Notes: generated by a model not told the origin, from the letters alone. 64,000 nt of DNA from Rossellomorea aquimaris (GCF_008180865.1 NZ_VTEX01000004.1:434001-498000), one strand, 5' to 3'. Shown: positions 36,622 to 46,092, counted from the stretch's first letter. Program-made: numbers and translations.

Positions 36622-37995
36622 TTATTTTCTCTCTTTTTTCTTTGGTTTTACTTGATCGTCTGATGGACTTGAAGAATCCTGATCGGCTGTACCTTCACTT
36701 TCCTTCCCTGTGGAACTGCTCTCGTTATCTTCCTCGTCCATTGAGGAAGTTTCATCTTTTTCCCCATCATCCGATTCTTCATTCGTCGCTTCTTCCCCAT
36801 TCGTCCCGGTTGGTACATTATCAAATGTTCCGTTTGGGGTTTCCTGTAATTCCTGCAACGGATAAACCGCAATCTTATGCTGTGGTCCATAAAAATCTTC
36901 ATTGATCAGTTCTTCTGAAAGGATTTCACCTGAAGAGCTCAATTTTTGCTTATAAACCCGGATCAGTACCCCATCTTTCCCTTCTTGTTGGATATCGACG
37001 CTTCCTTTTTCAACAAAAGGGCTAAACTGTTTAATGACTCTTGGGGGGAACGTTTCTTTTTCAGACAAACGGACATTATATGAGTTTGGAAAAGGGATTC
37101 CCTGCAATTGAACCTTGATTCTATTCTCTTGGATGGCAAGCTTCAGCTCATAACCGGTTGAATTAGGATTGGTGATGACAAAATCCTGGTTATTCATCGG
37201 ATTGAATTTCGCTTCAAAGCCTAGTGTCACATAGTCCGGAAGCAGCTTGCTTATATTTCGTTCGATGATCGAAAAGTTGGAATGTAAGGTGATTTGATAG
37301 AGTAATGATGCAACCGGACTTAAATCAGACTGTGATTCAACTACAAATCCTTCTGTTTCCAGAAAATCCGAAAACGAAAACTGGGAATTGGGTGCAATGG
37401 GAATGGAGGGATAATTGTCTATAAAGCTCTTGATCATTGGTGTAACCTCTAATTCATTCGACACGGCCTCAAAAATTACTTGTGGTGATTCATTGCTTGC
37501 TGCATAATCATATATCTTTACGCTCTCTTCTTTATGAAGACTACCAGCCAAGGAGAGGAGATACTCTATTAAAGAAGGAAGGTTTAGGTCTTCACCCCTA
37601 TAGTCAGGGAACTGATTTGAAAGAAACGCATCGAATGCATTTTCATCCATCGTCACAATTAAACTTGTACTTTCATCATCAACAAGTTTCTCTATGCTTT
37701 CTTCCAAATGAAATTGAAAGAGAGATGGATCGATTTTTGCACTTTCTCCATTGAAATCCAGCAGTAGGTTTTGATTTAGCTTCCATTCCTCTACTTTCTC
37801 ATCCAGTATCTTCATTGCTTCCTCTTTGTTTGCTCCACCCAGATTAATAGATGCAACCGCTGCATGTTTCGATAGATTGAGTGACTTAACAAAGAACGTT
37901 TCATAAGCAAAGACGCCTAAATGAGAAAACCCATATAGAAAAAATGTGGATAAGAACAAAACGGTCATCAGCTTACCAAATAGACCTTTTTTCAC
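36622..37995 (-). CDS. VanW-family protein with G5-like domain
   Basis: This 457-residue protein has an N-terminal membrane anchor or signal (about 7-30). A peptidoglycan-binding-like region follows, then a VanW-related segment (PNSQFSFSDFLETEGF... LHSNFSIIERN) and a G5-like domain (PPRVIKQFSPFVEKG...). The tail of about 70 residues is low-complexity, very Glu/Ser/Asp-rich and ends KPKKKERK. The usual VanW catalytic-looking cysteine/histidine motifs are degenerate here. It lies 22 bases upstream of pilB in the same operon, so a role in passing the pilus through the wall is plausible but unproven. Confidence 0.75.
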   Translation of the reverse strand: MKKGLFGKLMTVLFLSTFFLYGFSHLGVFAYETFFVKSLNLSKHAAVASINLGGANKEEAMKILDEKVEEWKLNQNLLLDFNGESAKIDPSLFQFHLEESIEKLVDDESTSLIVTMDENAFDAFLSNQFPDYRGEDLNLPSLIEYLLSLAGSLHKEESVKIYDYAASNESPQVIFEAVSNELEVTPMIKSFIDNYPSIPIAPNSQFSFSDFLETEGFVVESQSDLSPVASLLYQITLHSNFSIIERNISKLLPDYVTLGFEAKFNPMNNQDFVITNPNSTGYELKLAIQENRIKVQLQGIPFPNSYNVRLSEKETFPPRVIKQFSPFVEKGSVDIQQEGKDGVLIRVYKQKLSSSGEILSEELINEDFYGPQHKIAVYPLQELQETPNGTFDNVPTGTNGEEATNEESDDGEKDETSSMDEEDNESSSTGKESEGTADQDSSSPSDDQVKPKKKERK

Positions 37996-38017
37996 ACTAG
38001 GCGCTCCTTCCTGACTC

Positions 38018-38755
38018 CTACTTAATATTCATCGTTAAATCAACGAAAACAGATGGACCAGCGTCCTGAGCAGCTTTAATATCGGCTTCCGTTAGAGATG
38101 AACCTTTAGCAATCAATAGATTACCCTCTAAATTATATATATCTTCAATCACACTTTTTCCTGTAAGTAATTGAGTCTGTTTCGTTTTAATTGTCTCTAG
38201 GCCATGTTGTTGCGTTGGTAAAATTTCAGTCTCTGCTTCGAACACAGGCTCATGGCTTACAAGTTGATCAAATGATCCTTTAAAATATTCTGCAGCGTCT
38301 TCGTTCACAATAATGATATCTTTCCCAAATGTCAGTACATGTTCCGTACCAAGGAAAAACGTGTTGTCTTGGGCATTTAATTCTAAGGAAACAATAGCCC
38401 CGGTTTCATCATCCACATAAAATTCTTGAATGTTTCCGATCATTTGGCCTTTACGGGTCATCACACGGGTATCGTTGATTTTAATTTTTTTGTTCACCAG
38501 CTGGTTTGCAATCGGGATTTCATTTAAGTCGATCACTGCATTCTCATTTTCGACAGTGACGGCATACTCGCCTATACCGACTACCTTTTTGAACGGGATC
38601 GCCTTCACACTGACCTGCCAATCTTCATGCTCGATGGTCAGAAAATCAACCGAGCCCTTTTCCGGATTGATTACAAGGGATTTGACTCTCCCTATTTCAC
38701 TTCCATCGGATATACTGATAATCGGTAAAGCTTTCATTTCTGCACTCTTTTTCAT
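38018..38755 (-). CDS. PRC-barrel domain protein in the pilus operon
   Basis: This 245-residue, apparently cytosolic protein has two PRC-barrel-like segments. They are residues 8-75 (ISDGSEIGRVKSLVINPEKG) and 88-150 (MTRKGQMIGNIQEFYVDDETG). A C-terminal part resembles the end of other PRC proteins (LLTGKSVIEDIYNLEGNLLIAKGSSLTEADI). PRC barrels are protein- or ligand-binding modules; no function in pili is established. It lies between the acidic membrane protein and the VanW gene, with gaps of 10 and 22 bases. Confidence 0.75.
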   Translation of the reverse strand: MKKSAEMKALPIISISDGSEIGRVKSLVINPEKGSVDFLTIEHEDWQVSVKAIPFKKVVGIGEYAVTVENENAVIDLNEIPIANQLVNKKIKINDTRVMTRKGQMIGNIQEFYVDDETGAIVSLELNAQDNTFFLGTEHVLTFGKDIIIVNEDAAEYFKGSFDQLVSHEPVFEAETEILPTQQHGLETIKTKQTQLLTGKSVIEDIYNLEGNLLIAKGSSLTEADIKAAQDAGPSVFVDLTMNIK

Positions 38756-38765
38756 GTCATCTCAC

Positions 38766-39977
38766 CTATTCTGTCATTTTAATTTCGTTTAACTTTTTCC
38801 ATGCAAACTCATTTGTTTGTTCGATATCCATTTGAATGTACGGATACTCTATGAATCTCTTAGCAATCCCTTCAGTAAAAATGTGTAAGTCTTCATATTG
38901 TCCTGTTGAAATGTAATGATCCATTAATATTCTTGCAAATGTATAGTAGTCTTGATCGTGTAAACTTGGATGCAAGTAATGCTTAATCATGTTTTCCATC
39001 TGATGGGAGGATAATATACTCTTCGAGAGTGTGATTTGTTCAATCATGGTCTTCATAACCTCTCTCATGATCCTGGACCTTTTAGGAAATGCATGTACGT
39101 GAAGATCCTCTTCACTGATACCTTCAACAATACGATCCTGGGTTCCCTCAGATATTTCAGCTTTCTCATCTTCTACAAAATCATCAACTAAAGCATCTTC
39201 CAATTCATCTTCTGAAGCAAGTAAGCCCTCTAAGTCTTCTACAGCTTCCGAATCATCATCAAATGCTTCCTTCATTTCTTCCTTTTCATACTCAATGGTC
39301 TCGTCAGGTTCATTTATTAATCTCTCAATCTCACTTAAAACGATATCAGAAGACTCATTTTCTTCTTCCGTTTCATTCATTTTTCCAATATCTTCGTATT
39401 CATTGGCATTCTCAATGAACCATTCACTTTCATCGTCATCGACCTTTATCGATTCTGTTTCAACAGTAGGGATTATCTCTTTGATCTCCGAAGCTTGCAA
39501 TGGTTCATCTTGTTCTATAGAGGTATCATTTTCTGATTCTTCTTCTGCAACGTCCACTTCAATTTCATAGAGATCTTCCATTTCAATTGGAGCCATATCA
39601 ACTTCAACCTGAGTGGAATCCACAGTATCCTCAACTTGTGATTCATCCTTTTTATTATGTAAATGATCCTTTAATCCCTTATGTTTATGGACTATTTGCA
39701 CAGGTTCTCCTCCTGAATCCATCTCAGTGCCTGCAGTCAGGACTATAAGACCACTGAATCGTTGTTCAATCATATAAGAAGATAGGCCTAACAAAACCAT
39801 TAACATGATGCCGATCATCCAAATTGAATATTGGGTCGATGCGACTAGTCCAAGGAGCGTTAACCCAAATGCAATACCAGCAATGAGTAGTTTCCCTTTT
39901 ACACTGATGCCTATCGGTATAAAATATAAAATAGGTAGCAACAAAATAAGTGCCAGCAACGAAAATAGGTATATCAA
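38766..39977 (-). CDS. uncharacterised membrane protein with long acidic linker
   Basis: I do not recognise a family. The 403-residue protein has three predicted N-terminal membrane helices (about residues 2-20, 27-45 and 50-68). A linker of about 200 residues is extremely rich in Glu/Asp (for example EEMKEAFDDDSEAVEDLEG). A compact helical C-terminal domain follows (about 300-400) with FPKRSRIMREVMKTMIEQI and EFAWKKLNEIK. The only usable start seems to be a TTG at 39977 with GGGAGGAG unusually far (about 13 bases) upstream. It is the first gene of the pilus operon, divergent from the minor pilins. Confidence 0.7.
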   Translation of the reverse strand: MIYLFSLLALILLLPILYFIPIGISVKGKLLIAGIAFGLTLLGLVASTQYSIWMIGIMLMVLLGLSSYMIEQRFSGLIVLTAGTEMDSGGEPVQIVHKHKGLKDHLHNKKDESQVEDTVDSTQVEVDMAPIEMEDLYEIEVDVAEEESENDTSIEQDEPLQASEIKEIIPTVETESIKVDDDESEWFIENANEYEDIGKMNETEEENESSDIVLSEIERLINEPDETIEYEKEEMKEAFDDDSEAVEDLEGLLASEDELEDALVDDFVEDEKAEISEGTQDRIVEGISEEDLHVHAFPKRSRIMREVMKTMIEQITLSKSILSSHQMENMIKHYLHPSLHDQDYYTFARILMDHYISTGQYEDLHIFTEGIAKRFIEYPYIQMDIEQTNEFAWKKLNEIKMTE

Positions 39978-40054
39978 CTTACATTCATCTCCTCCCTATG
40001 ATATATTTCTTATAAATCAGACTTTTTTTTACAAGTTTCGACTACTAGATATTG

Positions 40055-40060
40055 TATAAT
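40055..40060 (+). promoter_or_regulatory. candidate -10 element of the minor pilin operon
   Basis: A perfect TATAAT lies 32 bases before the first minor pilin start. No convincing -35 is found at 16-18 bases, so the promoter call is tentative. Confidence 0.4.
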
Positions 40061-40091
40061 AAAGTCAGGTATTTTGAAAGCAGGTGTTGGG

Positions 40092-40622
40092 TTGAAACGA
40101 ATAAAAATATATAAAAATAATAGAGGCTTCACTTTAATTGAACTTTTGGTTTCGGTTACAATCCTGGGGATCGTCCTTCTTAGTTTCATGAATTTTTTCC
40201 TTCAATCCAGTACATATACGAATGGCAATCAAAAGAAGACAGTCGGGATCAATGTAGCCAGGAATGTCTTGATGTTCATGGAAAAACAAGACTTCCTTGA
40301 GGTCAGGGACTTTTTCTATGAAGTGAATATAGGCAGTGAAAATCCAACAGATGAATTTTTAAAATTATTCATTTGCGGGGATGAATACCAAACCTTCCCT
40401 AACTTCTCTACTGAATCAGAAATGATTGATTCCTGTCCGAACAAGAAAAATATTAATATAAACGGGTTAGAATATGAGACTGAAATTTATTCCGGGGAAG
40501 TCACGGACCTTGATGAATCAGATTACTATATTCCTATTACAATCGAAGTGAGGTGGAATATCAATGATAGAGAATACAGTACGACAGTTGATGGAAAAGT
40601 TAAAAGCGAAGATATTCGATAA
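40092..40622 (+). CDS. minor type IV prepilin
   Basis: This 176-residue prepilin has leader LKRIKIYKNNRG and then FTLIELLVSVTILGIVLLSF, with Phe1 and Glu5 intact. The globular part has two cysteines about 20 residues apart (ICGDEY... DSCPNKK) and ends with beta strands. It resembles PilV/GspI-type minor pilins in size. The TTG at 40092 was preferred to the TTG at 40074 because AGGTG lies closer to optimal spacing. Its 3' end overlaps the next gene by about 59 bases. Confidence 0.85.
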   Translation: MKRIKIYKNNRGFTLIELLVSVTILGIVLLSFMNFFLQSSTYTNGNQKKTVGINVARNVLMFMEKQDFLEVRDFFYEVNIGSENPTDEFLKLFICGDEYQTFPNFSTESEMIDSCPNKKNININGLEYETEIYSGEVTDLDESDYYIPITIEVRWNINDREYSTTVDGKVKSEDIR

Positions 40623-41151
40623 TAGAGGCATTACCCTTATTGAGTTATTACTTACCCTATCCATATCGGCTATCCTGTTACCCGTTACATACGGTGCAAT
40701 GATCACCGGCTATAAGATTTATGAAAAAGTTTCGATCGATGCTCAATTGAGAGAAGACGCAGATTATGTTTCTGCGATGGTAATGAAGAAGCTATATTCA
40801 TACCCCTTCGACACAATTGAAGAGTGCGTGCCAGCCTCTACTACTTGTGTAAAGTTTATAAACAGCAGTGCATTATCTGTAGCGCCCTATTCAGGTAAAT
40901 CCTTCTACCAGGTAGAAGATGAAGAGATTGTGAATGATGAACAAATTCTGCAATTAGTTCAAATCGGGGAGAAAAAACAATGGAGCTTTGATGGGGAAAT
41001 AATAACTACTCCATCTGACTTTACGGGGTCCGTTATCACTTCTACCTGCACATCCAAACCGTGCAATGAAGCAATTATACAATTATCTTACAAAGTTTCA
41101 CATCCCAATTTCGATAAAACCCTTAATTTAGAGAGCAGCTTCGGATTTTAG
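40564..41151 (+). CDS. minor type IV prepilin (PilW/GspJ-like)
   Basis: This 195-residue prepilin has a basic leader ending DNRG and then ITLIELLLTLSISAILLPVT, so cleavage leaves Ile1 with Glu5. Four cysteines in two pairs (EECVPASTTC and CTSKPC) may form disulphides. The ATG has GAGGTGG seven bases upstream. The start lies well inside the previous gene, which implies coupling. Size and position before a GspK/PilX-like gene suggest a tip minor pilin. Confidence 0.83.
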   Translation: MIENTVRQLMEKLKAKIFDNRGITLIELLLTLSISAILLPVTYGAMITGYKIYEKVSIDAQLREDADYVSAMVMKKLYSYPFDTIEECVPASTTCVKFINSSALSVAPYSGKSFYQVEDEEIVNDEQILQLVQIGEKKQWSFDGEIITTPSDFTGSVITSTCTSKPCNEAIIQLSYKVSHPNFDKTLNLESSFGF

Positions 41152-41166
41152 AAGGGAGAAAACAGC

Positions 41167-43047
41167 TTGTTAACCAATCAAAGAGGAAATGCCTTACTTA
41201 CCGTATTAATTACATCTCTTGTTATGGTGACAATCGGTATGGCTATCATAAGTTCGACGATAGGTGGAGCGAAACGAACCGAAGTCAGAGAGACCGACAT
41301 TGACATTACATATGAAGGGCTTAAGGCAGCTGAAGAAATTTCATCCAAGCTTGTCTATCAATTGCAGCCCTCAAGAGAGTTAGAAATGAGCAAATTGACA
41401 CCAGCAAATATCAATACAAAAGTAGCAGATTTTTTTCAATCTTCCATTCTTCCATCCTATCAGTCTCTTGATAGAATAAAATGTGTCACAGTCATTGATG
41501 TGAGCGGGACCAGTGCAATAAACCTGCTGGGTGACACCTGTACCAAATCCAATATCCCTGATTTCAAAACCTTTGAGCTGGACTATCTTGGTACCAACCT
41601 TACGAGAGTATATGAAATCCTGATTCAAACAAAGAATCCTTCTTCTGAACAAGGGAAAGTCGAAAAGACCGTTAGAAAGAGGATCATTTTATCGCCCGTC
41701 CCAAGCTTCCTCAAGTATACTCTAGGCTCAAGAGAACAGCTTCAATTGAACGGATCTCCACATCTGGTTGGTAACATCTATGCTAACTCTTTAGGCATAA
41801 GTGAAGAGGCAAACTACCAGCTTTCTAATAAAAAGGATAAAACATTCCCGGCACCATTTCCCTCCGTTATCGGGGACTTGTATACAAGCTATAATAAAGC
41901 GGATTATGAACATATGAAAAGCTTGATAACTTCAAATCAGTTCTATCCGCTAATAGAACCTCCCAAAGTAAAACAGGATAGTCAATTTACTGATATTTCA
42001 TTTAATCAAACGTATGAAGAAGAGGTTAGCAAAGTATTAGAATCTCTTGATCTATCAATAAGAAATGACGGTACCCAAACAAATTTAATGACCGCAATCA
42101 GAACGGCTCTTCTTTCAAATTCCTTCTCTCCTGCTCTTGTAGAAGGTGGGATATTGAATGAAAACTCACAGGGGAAGGTTAAAGTGAGTGGAAATATTAC
42201 TATTAGAGGGCTACGGAGTTCAGGGGTGGACCTGCTTGTAGATGGTGATGTAAATATTATCGCAAGTTCTCCAATGAAGGTCGGGAATATTATTTCGACT
42301 GGTAATGTGACGATTTCTAATTTAATTGGGGAAATGACCATTGATAATATCGTTGCAGCAGGAAGAGTATCAATAGAGGCAAATTCACCCGTAAAGCTGG
42401 AGGAGAATATAGTTAGTTTTGATAATATCTCTTTTCAATCACAGAATTCCACTTCGGTTATAGCGGGGAATGTATTTTCAGGCAGGAATTTAACCATACT
42501 GGGCGATGCCAATGATCCATCCGGTGAGAATGATGAAATTAAATTTGATTCCGTCATTTACGCAAAGGGAAAAACAAGCATTTCCAACTTGAATATTACC
42601 GGTAAAGAAGATGAAGATGGTACTAACAATACTGGAAAATTAATTTTACTCTCAAGAGGAGAGTTACTGTTAACACGAATGAATGAATTTCAGTATTATG
42701 CTCAGGAGAGTGAAAAGAATGAATTCCGTTTGTTGCCGGATCCATTTGAAAGCATCAAGCCGTTACAAGCTTTCTTCTACACTGACAGCGACGCTACCCT
42801 TTATGGGGTTGGTTCATTATTTTATGTTAACGGAGGTGTCTTTTCAAAAGGAAACCTTACAGTGAATGCTGTGCGTGGGGACGTAGACAATGTCGATGAC
42901 GCATATCAGAGCTCCCCCTCTAAGCAGCAAGAGAAATTGTCAAGATTCATCGTAAACTATAACAAAGATGTCCTTCTTTCTAAACTGGATACTTTACCAA
43001 ATGTTGAAGCACTCTCATTAATAAGTGATGAGATCATAGTTGAATGA
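41167..43047 (+). CDS. large GspK/PilX-like minor pilin with beta-rich body
   Basis: This 626-residue protein has a short leader LTNQRG and then NALLTVLITSLVMVTIGMA. Position 5 is Thr, not Glu, as in GspK/PilX tip pseudopilins. After about residue 180 the protein becomes a run of short repeated beta elements with KVSGNITIRG, LLVDGDVNIIA, IISTGNVTI and VAAGRVSIEA. This looks like a beta-helix or bactofilin-like stack and is far larger than normal GspK. A TTG start has AAGGGAG eight bases upstream. It probably caps the pilus and displays this domain. Confidence 0.75.
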   Translation: MLTNQRGNALLTVLITSLVMVTIGMAIISSTIGGAKRTEVRETDIDITYEGLKAAEEISSKLVYQLQPSRELEMSKLTPANINTKVADFFQSSILPSYQSLDRIKCVTVIDVSGTSAINLLGDTCTKSNIPDFKTFELDYLGTNLTRVYEILIQTKNPSSEQGKVEKTVRKRIILSPVPSFLKYTLGSREQLQLNGSPHLVGNIYANSLGISEEANYQLSNKKDKTFPAPFPSVIGDLYTSYNKADYEHMKSLITSNQFYPLIEPPKVKQDSQFTDISFNQTYEEEVSKVLESLDLSIRNDGTQTNLMTAIRTALLSNSFSPALVEGGILNENSQGKVKVSGNITIRGLRSSGVDLLVDGDVNIIASSPMKVGNIISTGNVTISNLIGEMTIDNIVAAGRVSIEANSPVKLEENIVSFDNISFQSQNSTSVIAGNVFSGRNLTILGDANDPSGENDEIKFDSVIYAKGKTSISNLNITGKEDEDGTNNTGKLILLSRGELLLTRMNEFQYYAQESEKNEFRLLPDPFESIKPLQAFFYTDSDATLYGVGSLFYVNGGVFSKGNLTVNAVRGDVDNVDDAYQSSPSKQQEKLSRFIVNYNKDVLLSKLDTLPNVEALSLISDEIIVE

Positions 43048-43080
43048 AAAAAGGGAGGTCCATCAACGTGGGCCTCCCTT
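43046..43080. terminator. bidirectional terminator between minor pilins and VWA gene
   Basis: AAGGGAGG and CCTCCCTT form a GC-rich hairpin. It has six T on the minus side and a weaker T-rich end on the plus side. Confidence 0.9.
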
Positions 43081-43084
43081 CTTA

Positions 43085-45976
43085 TCACCATCTTCCATCG
43101 ATATCCCCGTCTCCGGTCTCCGGATTTTCGGTTTCATCATCTCCCGCAACGACTTCAAAAATCGCTATCGCCTTTAAACGAGGGTTTTCTTCAGAAGTAA
43201 CCGTTATGGTCGTCACCCCTGCATTTTTAGGTATGACCTTCCAAACTCCATTTTCTTGCACGATGTCTACAACATTGTTACCTGTGTCGAAGACGTTCTT
43301 TATGTTTTTATTGGTTGCATTTTCAGGATTGAATACTAAATGAGAGTGTATATCGAACGCGTTCCCTTCAAGCAATAGAGTGTACTTCGATTTTGTGAAG
43401 TCCATGCTTTTCAAATTTACAATCCTTGACTTAACAATGACTCGAATCAACTTTTTGTATTTCCCATTCTTAGTTTGAACTTCCACTAAATCTTCGCCGG
43501 GATATAATCCTGTCATCCGGTTCTCTTTGGTGGAATTGACTTGACTGTAAGAGGAGTTGATCATTCCGTCATCACCTTGCAGAACCTTCACATTATAATT
43601 ATTGTTCGGTTTTCCAAACGGGAAGATATCGATATTGAATGACTGAGTTTCTCCTACATATAATTCAATTAGTGAAGGTACACGCATTAAATCGTCACCC
43701 TCGATCCAAATGGTTTTTTCAATAATATAATCCTCGATTGCAAAACCGCCAACGGCTTTTACCCGGATTTCATTCTTCCCGAAACGTTCAATGGTTTTCG
43801 TTTCTCCCAACTCAATTTCTGTCCATTCTCCAGTAGTTTCTTCATCATTAAGAAGTTGATAGTTGTAAGAAACATCCCTTCCAGGAATACCGTTTGAGAG
43901 ATAGAATTCCACTTCATTCGATACAGAAGAACCATCATCTAAAATTTTATCAGTGAGTGGGTCTTTAACAATCAATTCAGGAACGAATGGTAAAATGGCT
44001 GTCCCATTATCCCTGTAGCTGATATTCAGGTGGGTTGGGCTACTGACTAAAGACTTTACAGGCATAATCGGGTATCGACCATCCACTCCAGCTTCCAGTG
44101 ATGCTACAACATTTTCCGTTTGCCCCTGTATTTTCACCTTTTTGATCGTACCGTTTGAATAACCATCAAATACAAATTCTTTTCCATATTGCAGCTGACG
44201 AGTTCTAACTTTCGCACTGATTTCGTTATTATTCGGGCTTAGATTACTACTTACTTTGTTCCCGTATCTTGAATCGACATAATAGACTTTCGCTTGTGGC
44301 ATTTTTACATTATTTATGGCCCAGACGGCGTTCATTGTTACAGGTATCTCAAGTACAGGTATAGTAAACGCACCGTTTTCAAAGCTCATCTTTTGTTTAA
44401 CATTAATGATGGCAATTTTCTGTCCATTCATATTCTGGATTGATATATCCGGACTTTCTTTAACAATGATCCCCTCAGGTAAGGGCTGGTGTATAATGAT
44501 CTCACTTAAATAACCTTTTGCTTTCGGATTTACCAATCCGCCAAAATCCAGTTTGAACACTCCGGTAAAAGTATTCGTTTCTTTTCCATCCTCAATAATT
44601 AAATTGAACAGGTCCTGATTGATTCTATTTAAGTCTACCCTTCCTGTTACCGATGCGGGTGCATCATCTTTCACTTCAATCGTCACCGACTTTTTATCAC
44701 TTGAGCGAAAGTCTGTTTCTTCTGCCGTTTTATACTGCACTTTCAAATCCTTAAACGTATAGGATCCCTTTTTAGAGAATTCCACCGGAAGTGATACTGT
44801 AATTGGTGTCGGTACGCCCTGTCCTACTTCATATACTGTGGAAAATGGCAGATACACTGTATTATTAATCACGTTGTATTGATTTTGGTCAACTGTCACA
44901 TTTTCCGGCAACTGTACGACGGTTTCTCCATCCAATTTGACTGAATTTAATTTATTCGCCAATTTTTCAAATGCATCGGAGACACTTCCTTCACTTGCTT
45001 TGATGAAGCTACCCGACGTTTGTTGTGCCAGCATTTCAAGATATCTGTCATCAAGATCTCCTTCACCGTAACCCAGTGTGTGCATGGTGATTTTATCGTT
45101 GTAGATCTCCTTGGATACTTCGAGACCTTTTTGTTTGATCAAAGCCTCCATTTGCTGACTGTTGGTTTCCAGCTCACCAGGGTTGTACCAACCAGCATTA
45201 AATGACGTACCATCCATAGTAAATGACGGAATGTATAAAGACTTCAATTTACTATTATCAAGGGAATATATTTTATGCATCCATCGATTGTAACTGTATC
45301 TATTTTGAAAGTCATATACCAATTGTTGATCGCTCTCGACAACATTTGTTTCACCGCAAAAAAACCAAAGTGGCCTCGTACACACCTCTTTTTTCACTTT
45401 TTCGACCGCCGTCGCAATCATCGGCTGTCCATCAGTTAAGAAGACAATATACTTTTCATTCTTGGAATCTTTCAGCATATTCTTCGCTGCACGCAAGGGG
45501 TCTGTGTAATTGGTGCCTCCATAAGCGGTGGTATGTAACATGGAAGTTTTAATGGCATCGAGGTCATTACTTAATGGAAGTATCGTTTCTATTTCTGAAG
45601 AAAACGTTATAAGAGAGAATCGATCATTACTTTGTTTGTTCTTCTCAAAGAATTGTAAGGCATTGGTCACCCCATCCTTTGCATTTTGCATTTTATCCCT
45701 GGTACTATTCATCGATCCCGATTTATCAAAGACAAAAACGACGTCTATAGGAGGTCGATTCGTTTCTTTCACCTCTCCTATTGGATTGATATGAAAGTCT
45801 AATGAAGCTTTGGCATTACTATCCACTGGTTTTACAATTACTTCCTGGGACGGGGTAACATTGAAGTCTACTTTTAAATCTGCAGTTCCCTTGGCATAGG
45901 TGCCGGTTGAATTTAAAATAAATGCTAGAAAGAGGATGAAAAGTAATAGTAGTGAAATCTTTCCCTGAATTCTCAT
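43085..45976 (-). CDS. secreted von Willebrand factor A protein, candidate pilus adhesin
   Basis: This 963-residue protein has a Sec signal (about residues 1-28, ending STGTYAKG). A VWA domain follows with MIDAS DKSGS (Asp84) and FLTDGQP. An insertion of about 80 residues after the latter contains CTRPLWFFC. Further parts are beta-sandwich-like, and a bacterial Ig-like (BIG2) domain lies at about 850-940 with NPENATNK. The last residues include NPETG, but no membrane helix or basic tail follows, so sortase anchoring is unlikely. It converges on the tip pilin gene. A role as adhesin is inferred from this. Confidence 0.78.
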   Translation of the reverse strand: MRIQGKISLLLLFILFLAFILNSTGTYAKGTADLKVDFNVTPSQEVIVKPVDSNAKASLDFHINPIGEVKETNRPPIDVVFVFDKSGSMNSTRDKMQNAKDGVTNALQFFEKNKQSNDRFSLITFSSEIETILPLSNDLDAIKTSMLHTTAYGGTNYTDPLRAAKNMLKDSKNEKYIVFLTDGQPMIATAVEKVKKEVCTRPLWFFCGETNVVESDQQLVYDFQNRYSYNRWMHKIYSLDNSKLKSLYIPSFTMDGTSFNAGWYNPGELETNSQQMEALIKQKGLEVSKEIYNDKITMHTLGYGEGDLDDRYLEMLAQQTSGSFIKASEGSVSDAFEKLANKLNSVKLDGETVVQLPENVTVDQNQYNVINNTVYLPFSTVYEVGQGVPTPITVSLPVEFSKKGSYTFKDLKVQYKTAEETDFRSSDKKSVTIEVKDDAPASVTGRVDLNRINQDLFNLIIEDGKETNTFTGVFKLDFGGLVNPKAKGYLSEIIIHQPLPEGIIVKESPDISIQNMNGQKIAIINVKQKMSFENGAFTIPVLEIPVTMNAVWAINNVKMPQAKVYYVDSRYGNKVSSNLSPNNNEISAKVRTRQLQYGKEFVFDGYSNGTIKKVKIQGQTENVVASLEAGVDGRYPIMPVKSLVSSPTHLNISYRDNGTAILPFVPELIVKDPLTDKILDDGSSVSNEVEFYLSNGIPGRDVSYNYQLLNDEETTGEWTEIELGETKTIERFGKNEIRVKAVGGFAIEDYIIEKTIWIEGDDLMRVPSLIELYVGETQSFNIDIFPFGKPNNNYNVKVLQGDDGMINSSYSQVNSTKENRMTGLYPGEDLVEVQTKNGKYKKLIRVIVKSRIVNLKSMDFTKSKYTLLLEGNAFDIHSHLVFNPENATNKNIKNVFDTGNNVVDIVQENGVWKVIPKNAGVTTITVTSEENPRLKAIAIFEVVAGDDETENPETGDGDIDGRW

Positions 45977-46061
45977 AATATCCCTCATTTGGTTATCCTA
46001 TAATGCTTTTATTATATCAATCTTCAAACTATTATAATAGGACTAAATGCTCAAAAACAAA

Positions 46062-46092
46062 GAAAAAAGATGTCTATTGTCGAATAGACACC
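46062..46092 (-). terminator. terminator of the GGDEF gene
   Basis: On the minus strand TGTCTATT and AATAGACA form a hairpin with a four-base loop, followed by CTTTTTTC. Confidence 0.9.

Noticed and set aside
43085..43160. Sortase sorting signal (NPETG) at the end of the VWA protein
   Set aside because: No hydrophobic helix and no positively charged tail follow the motif.
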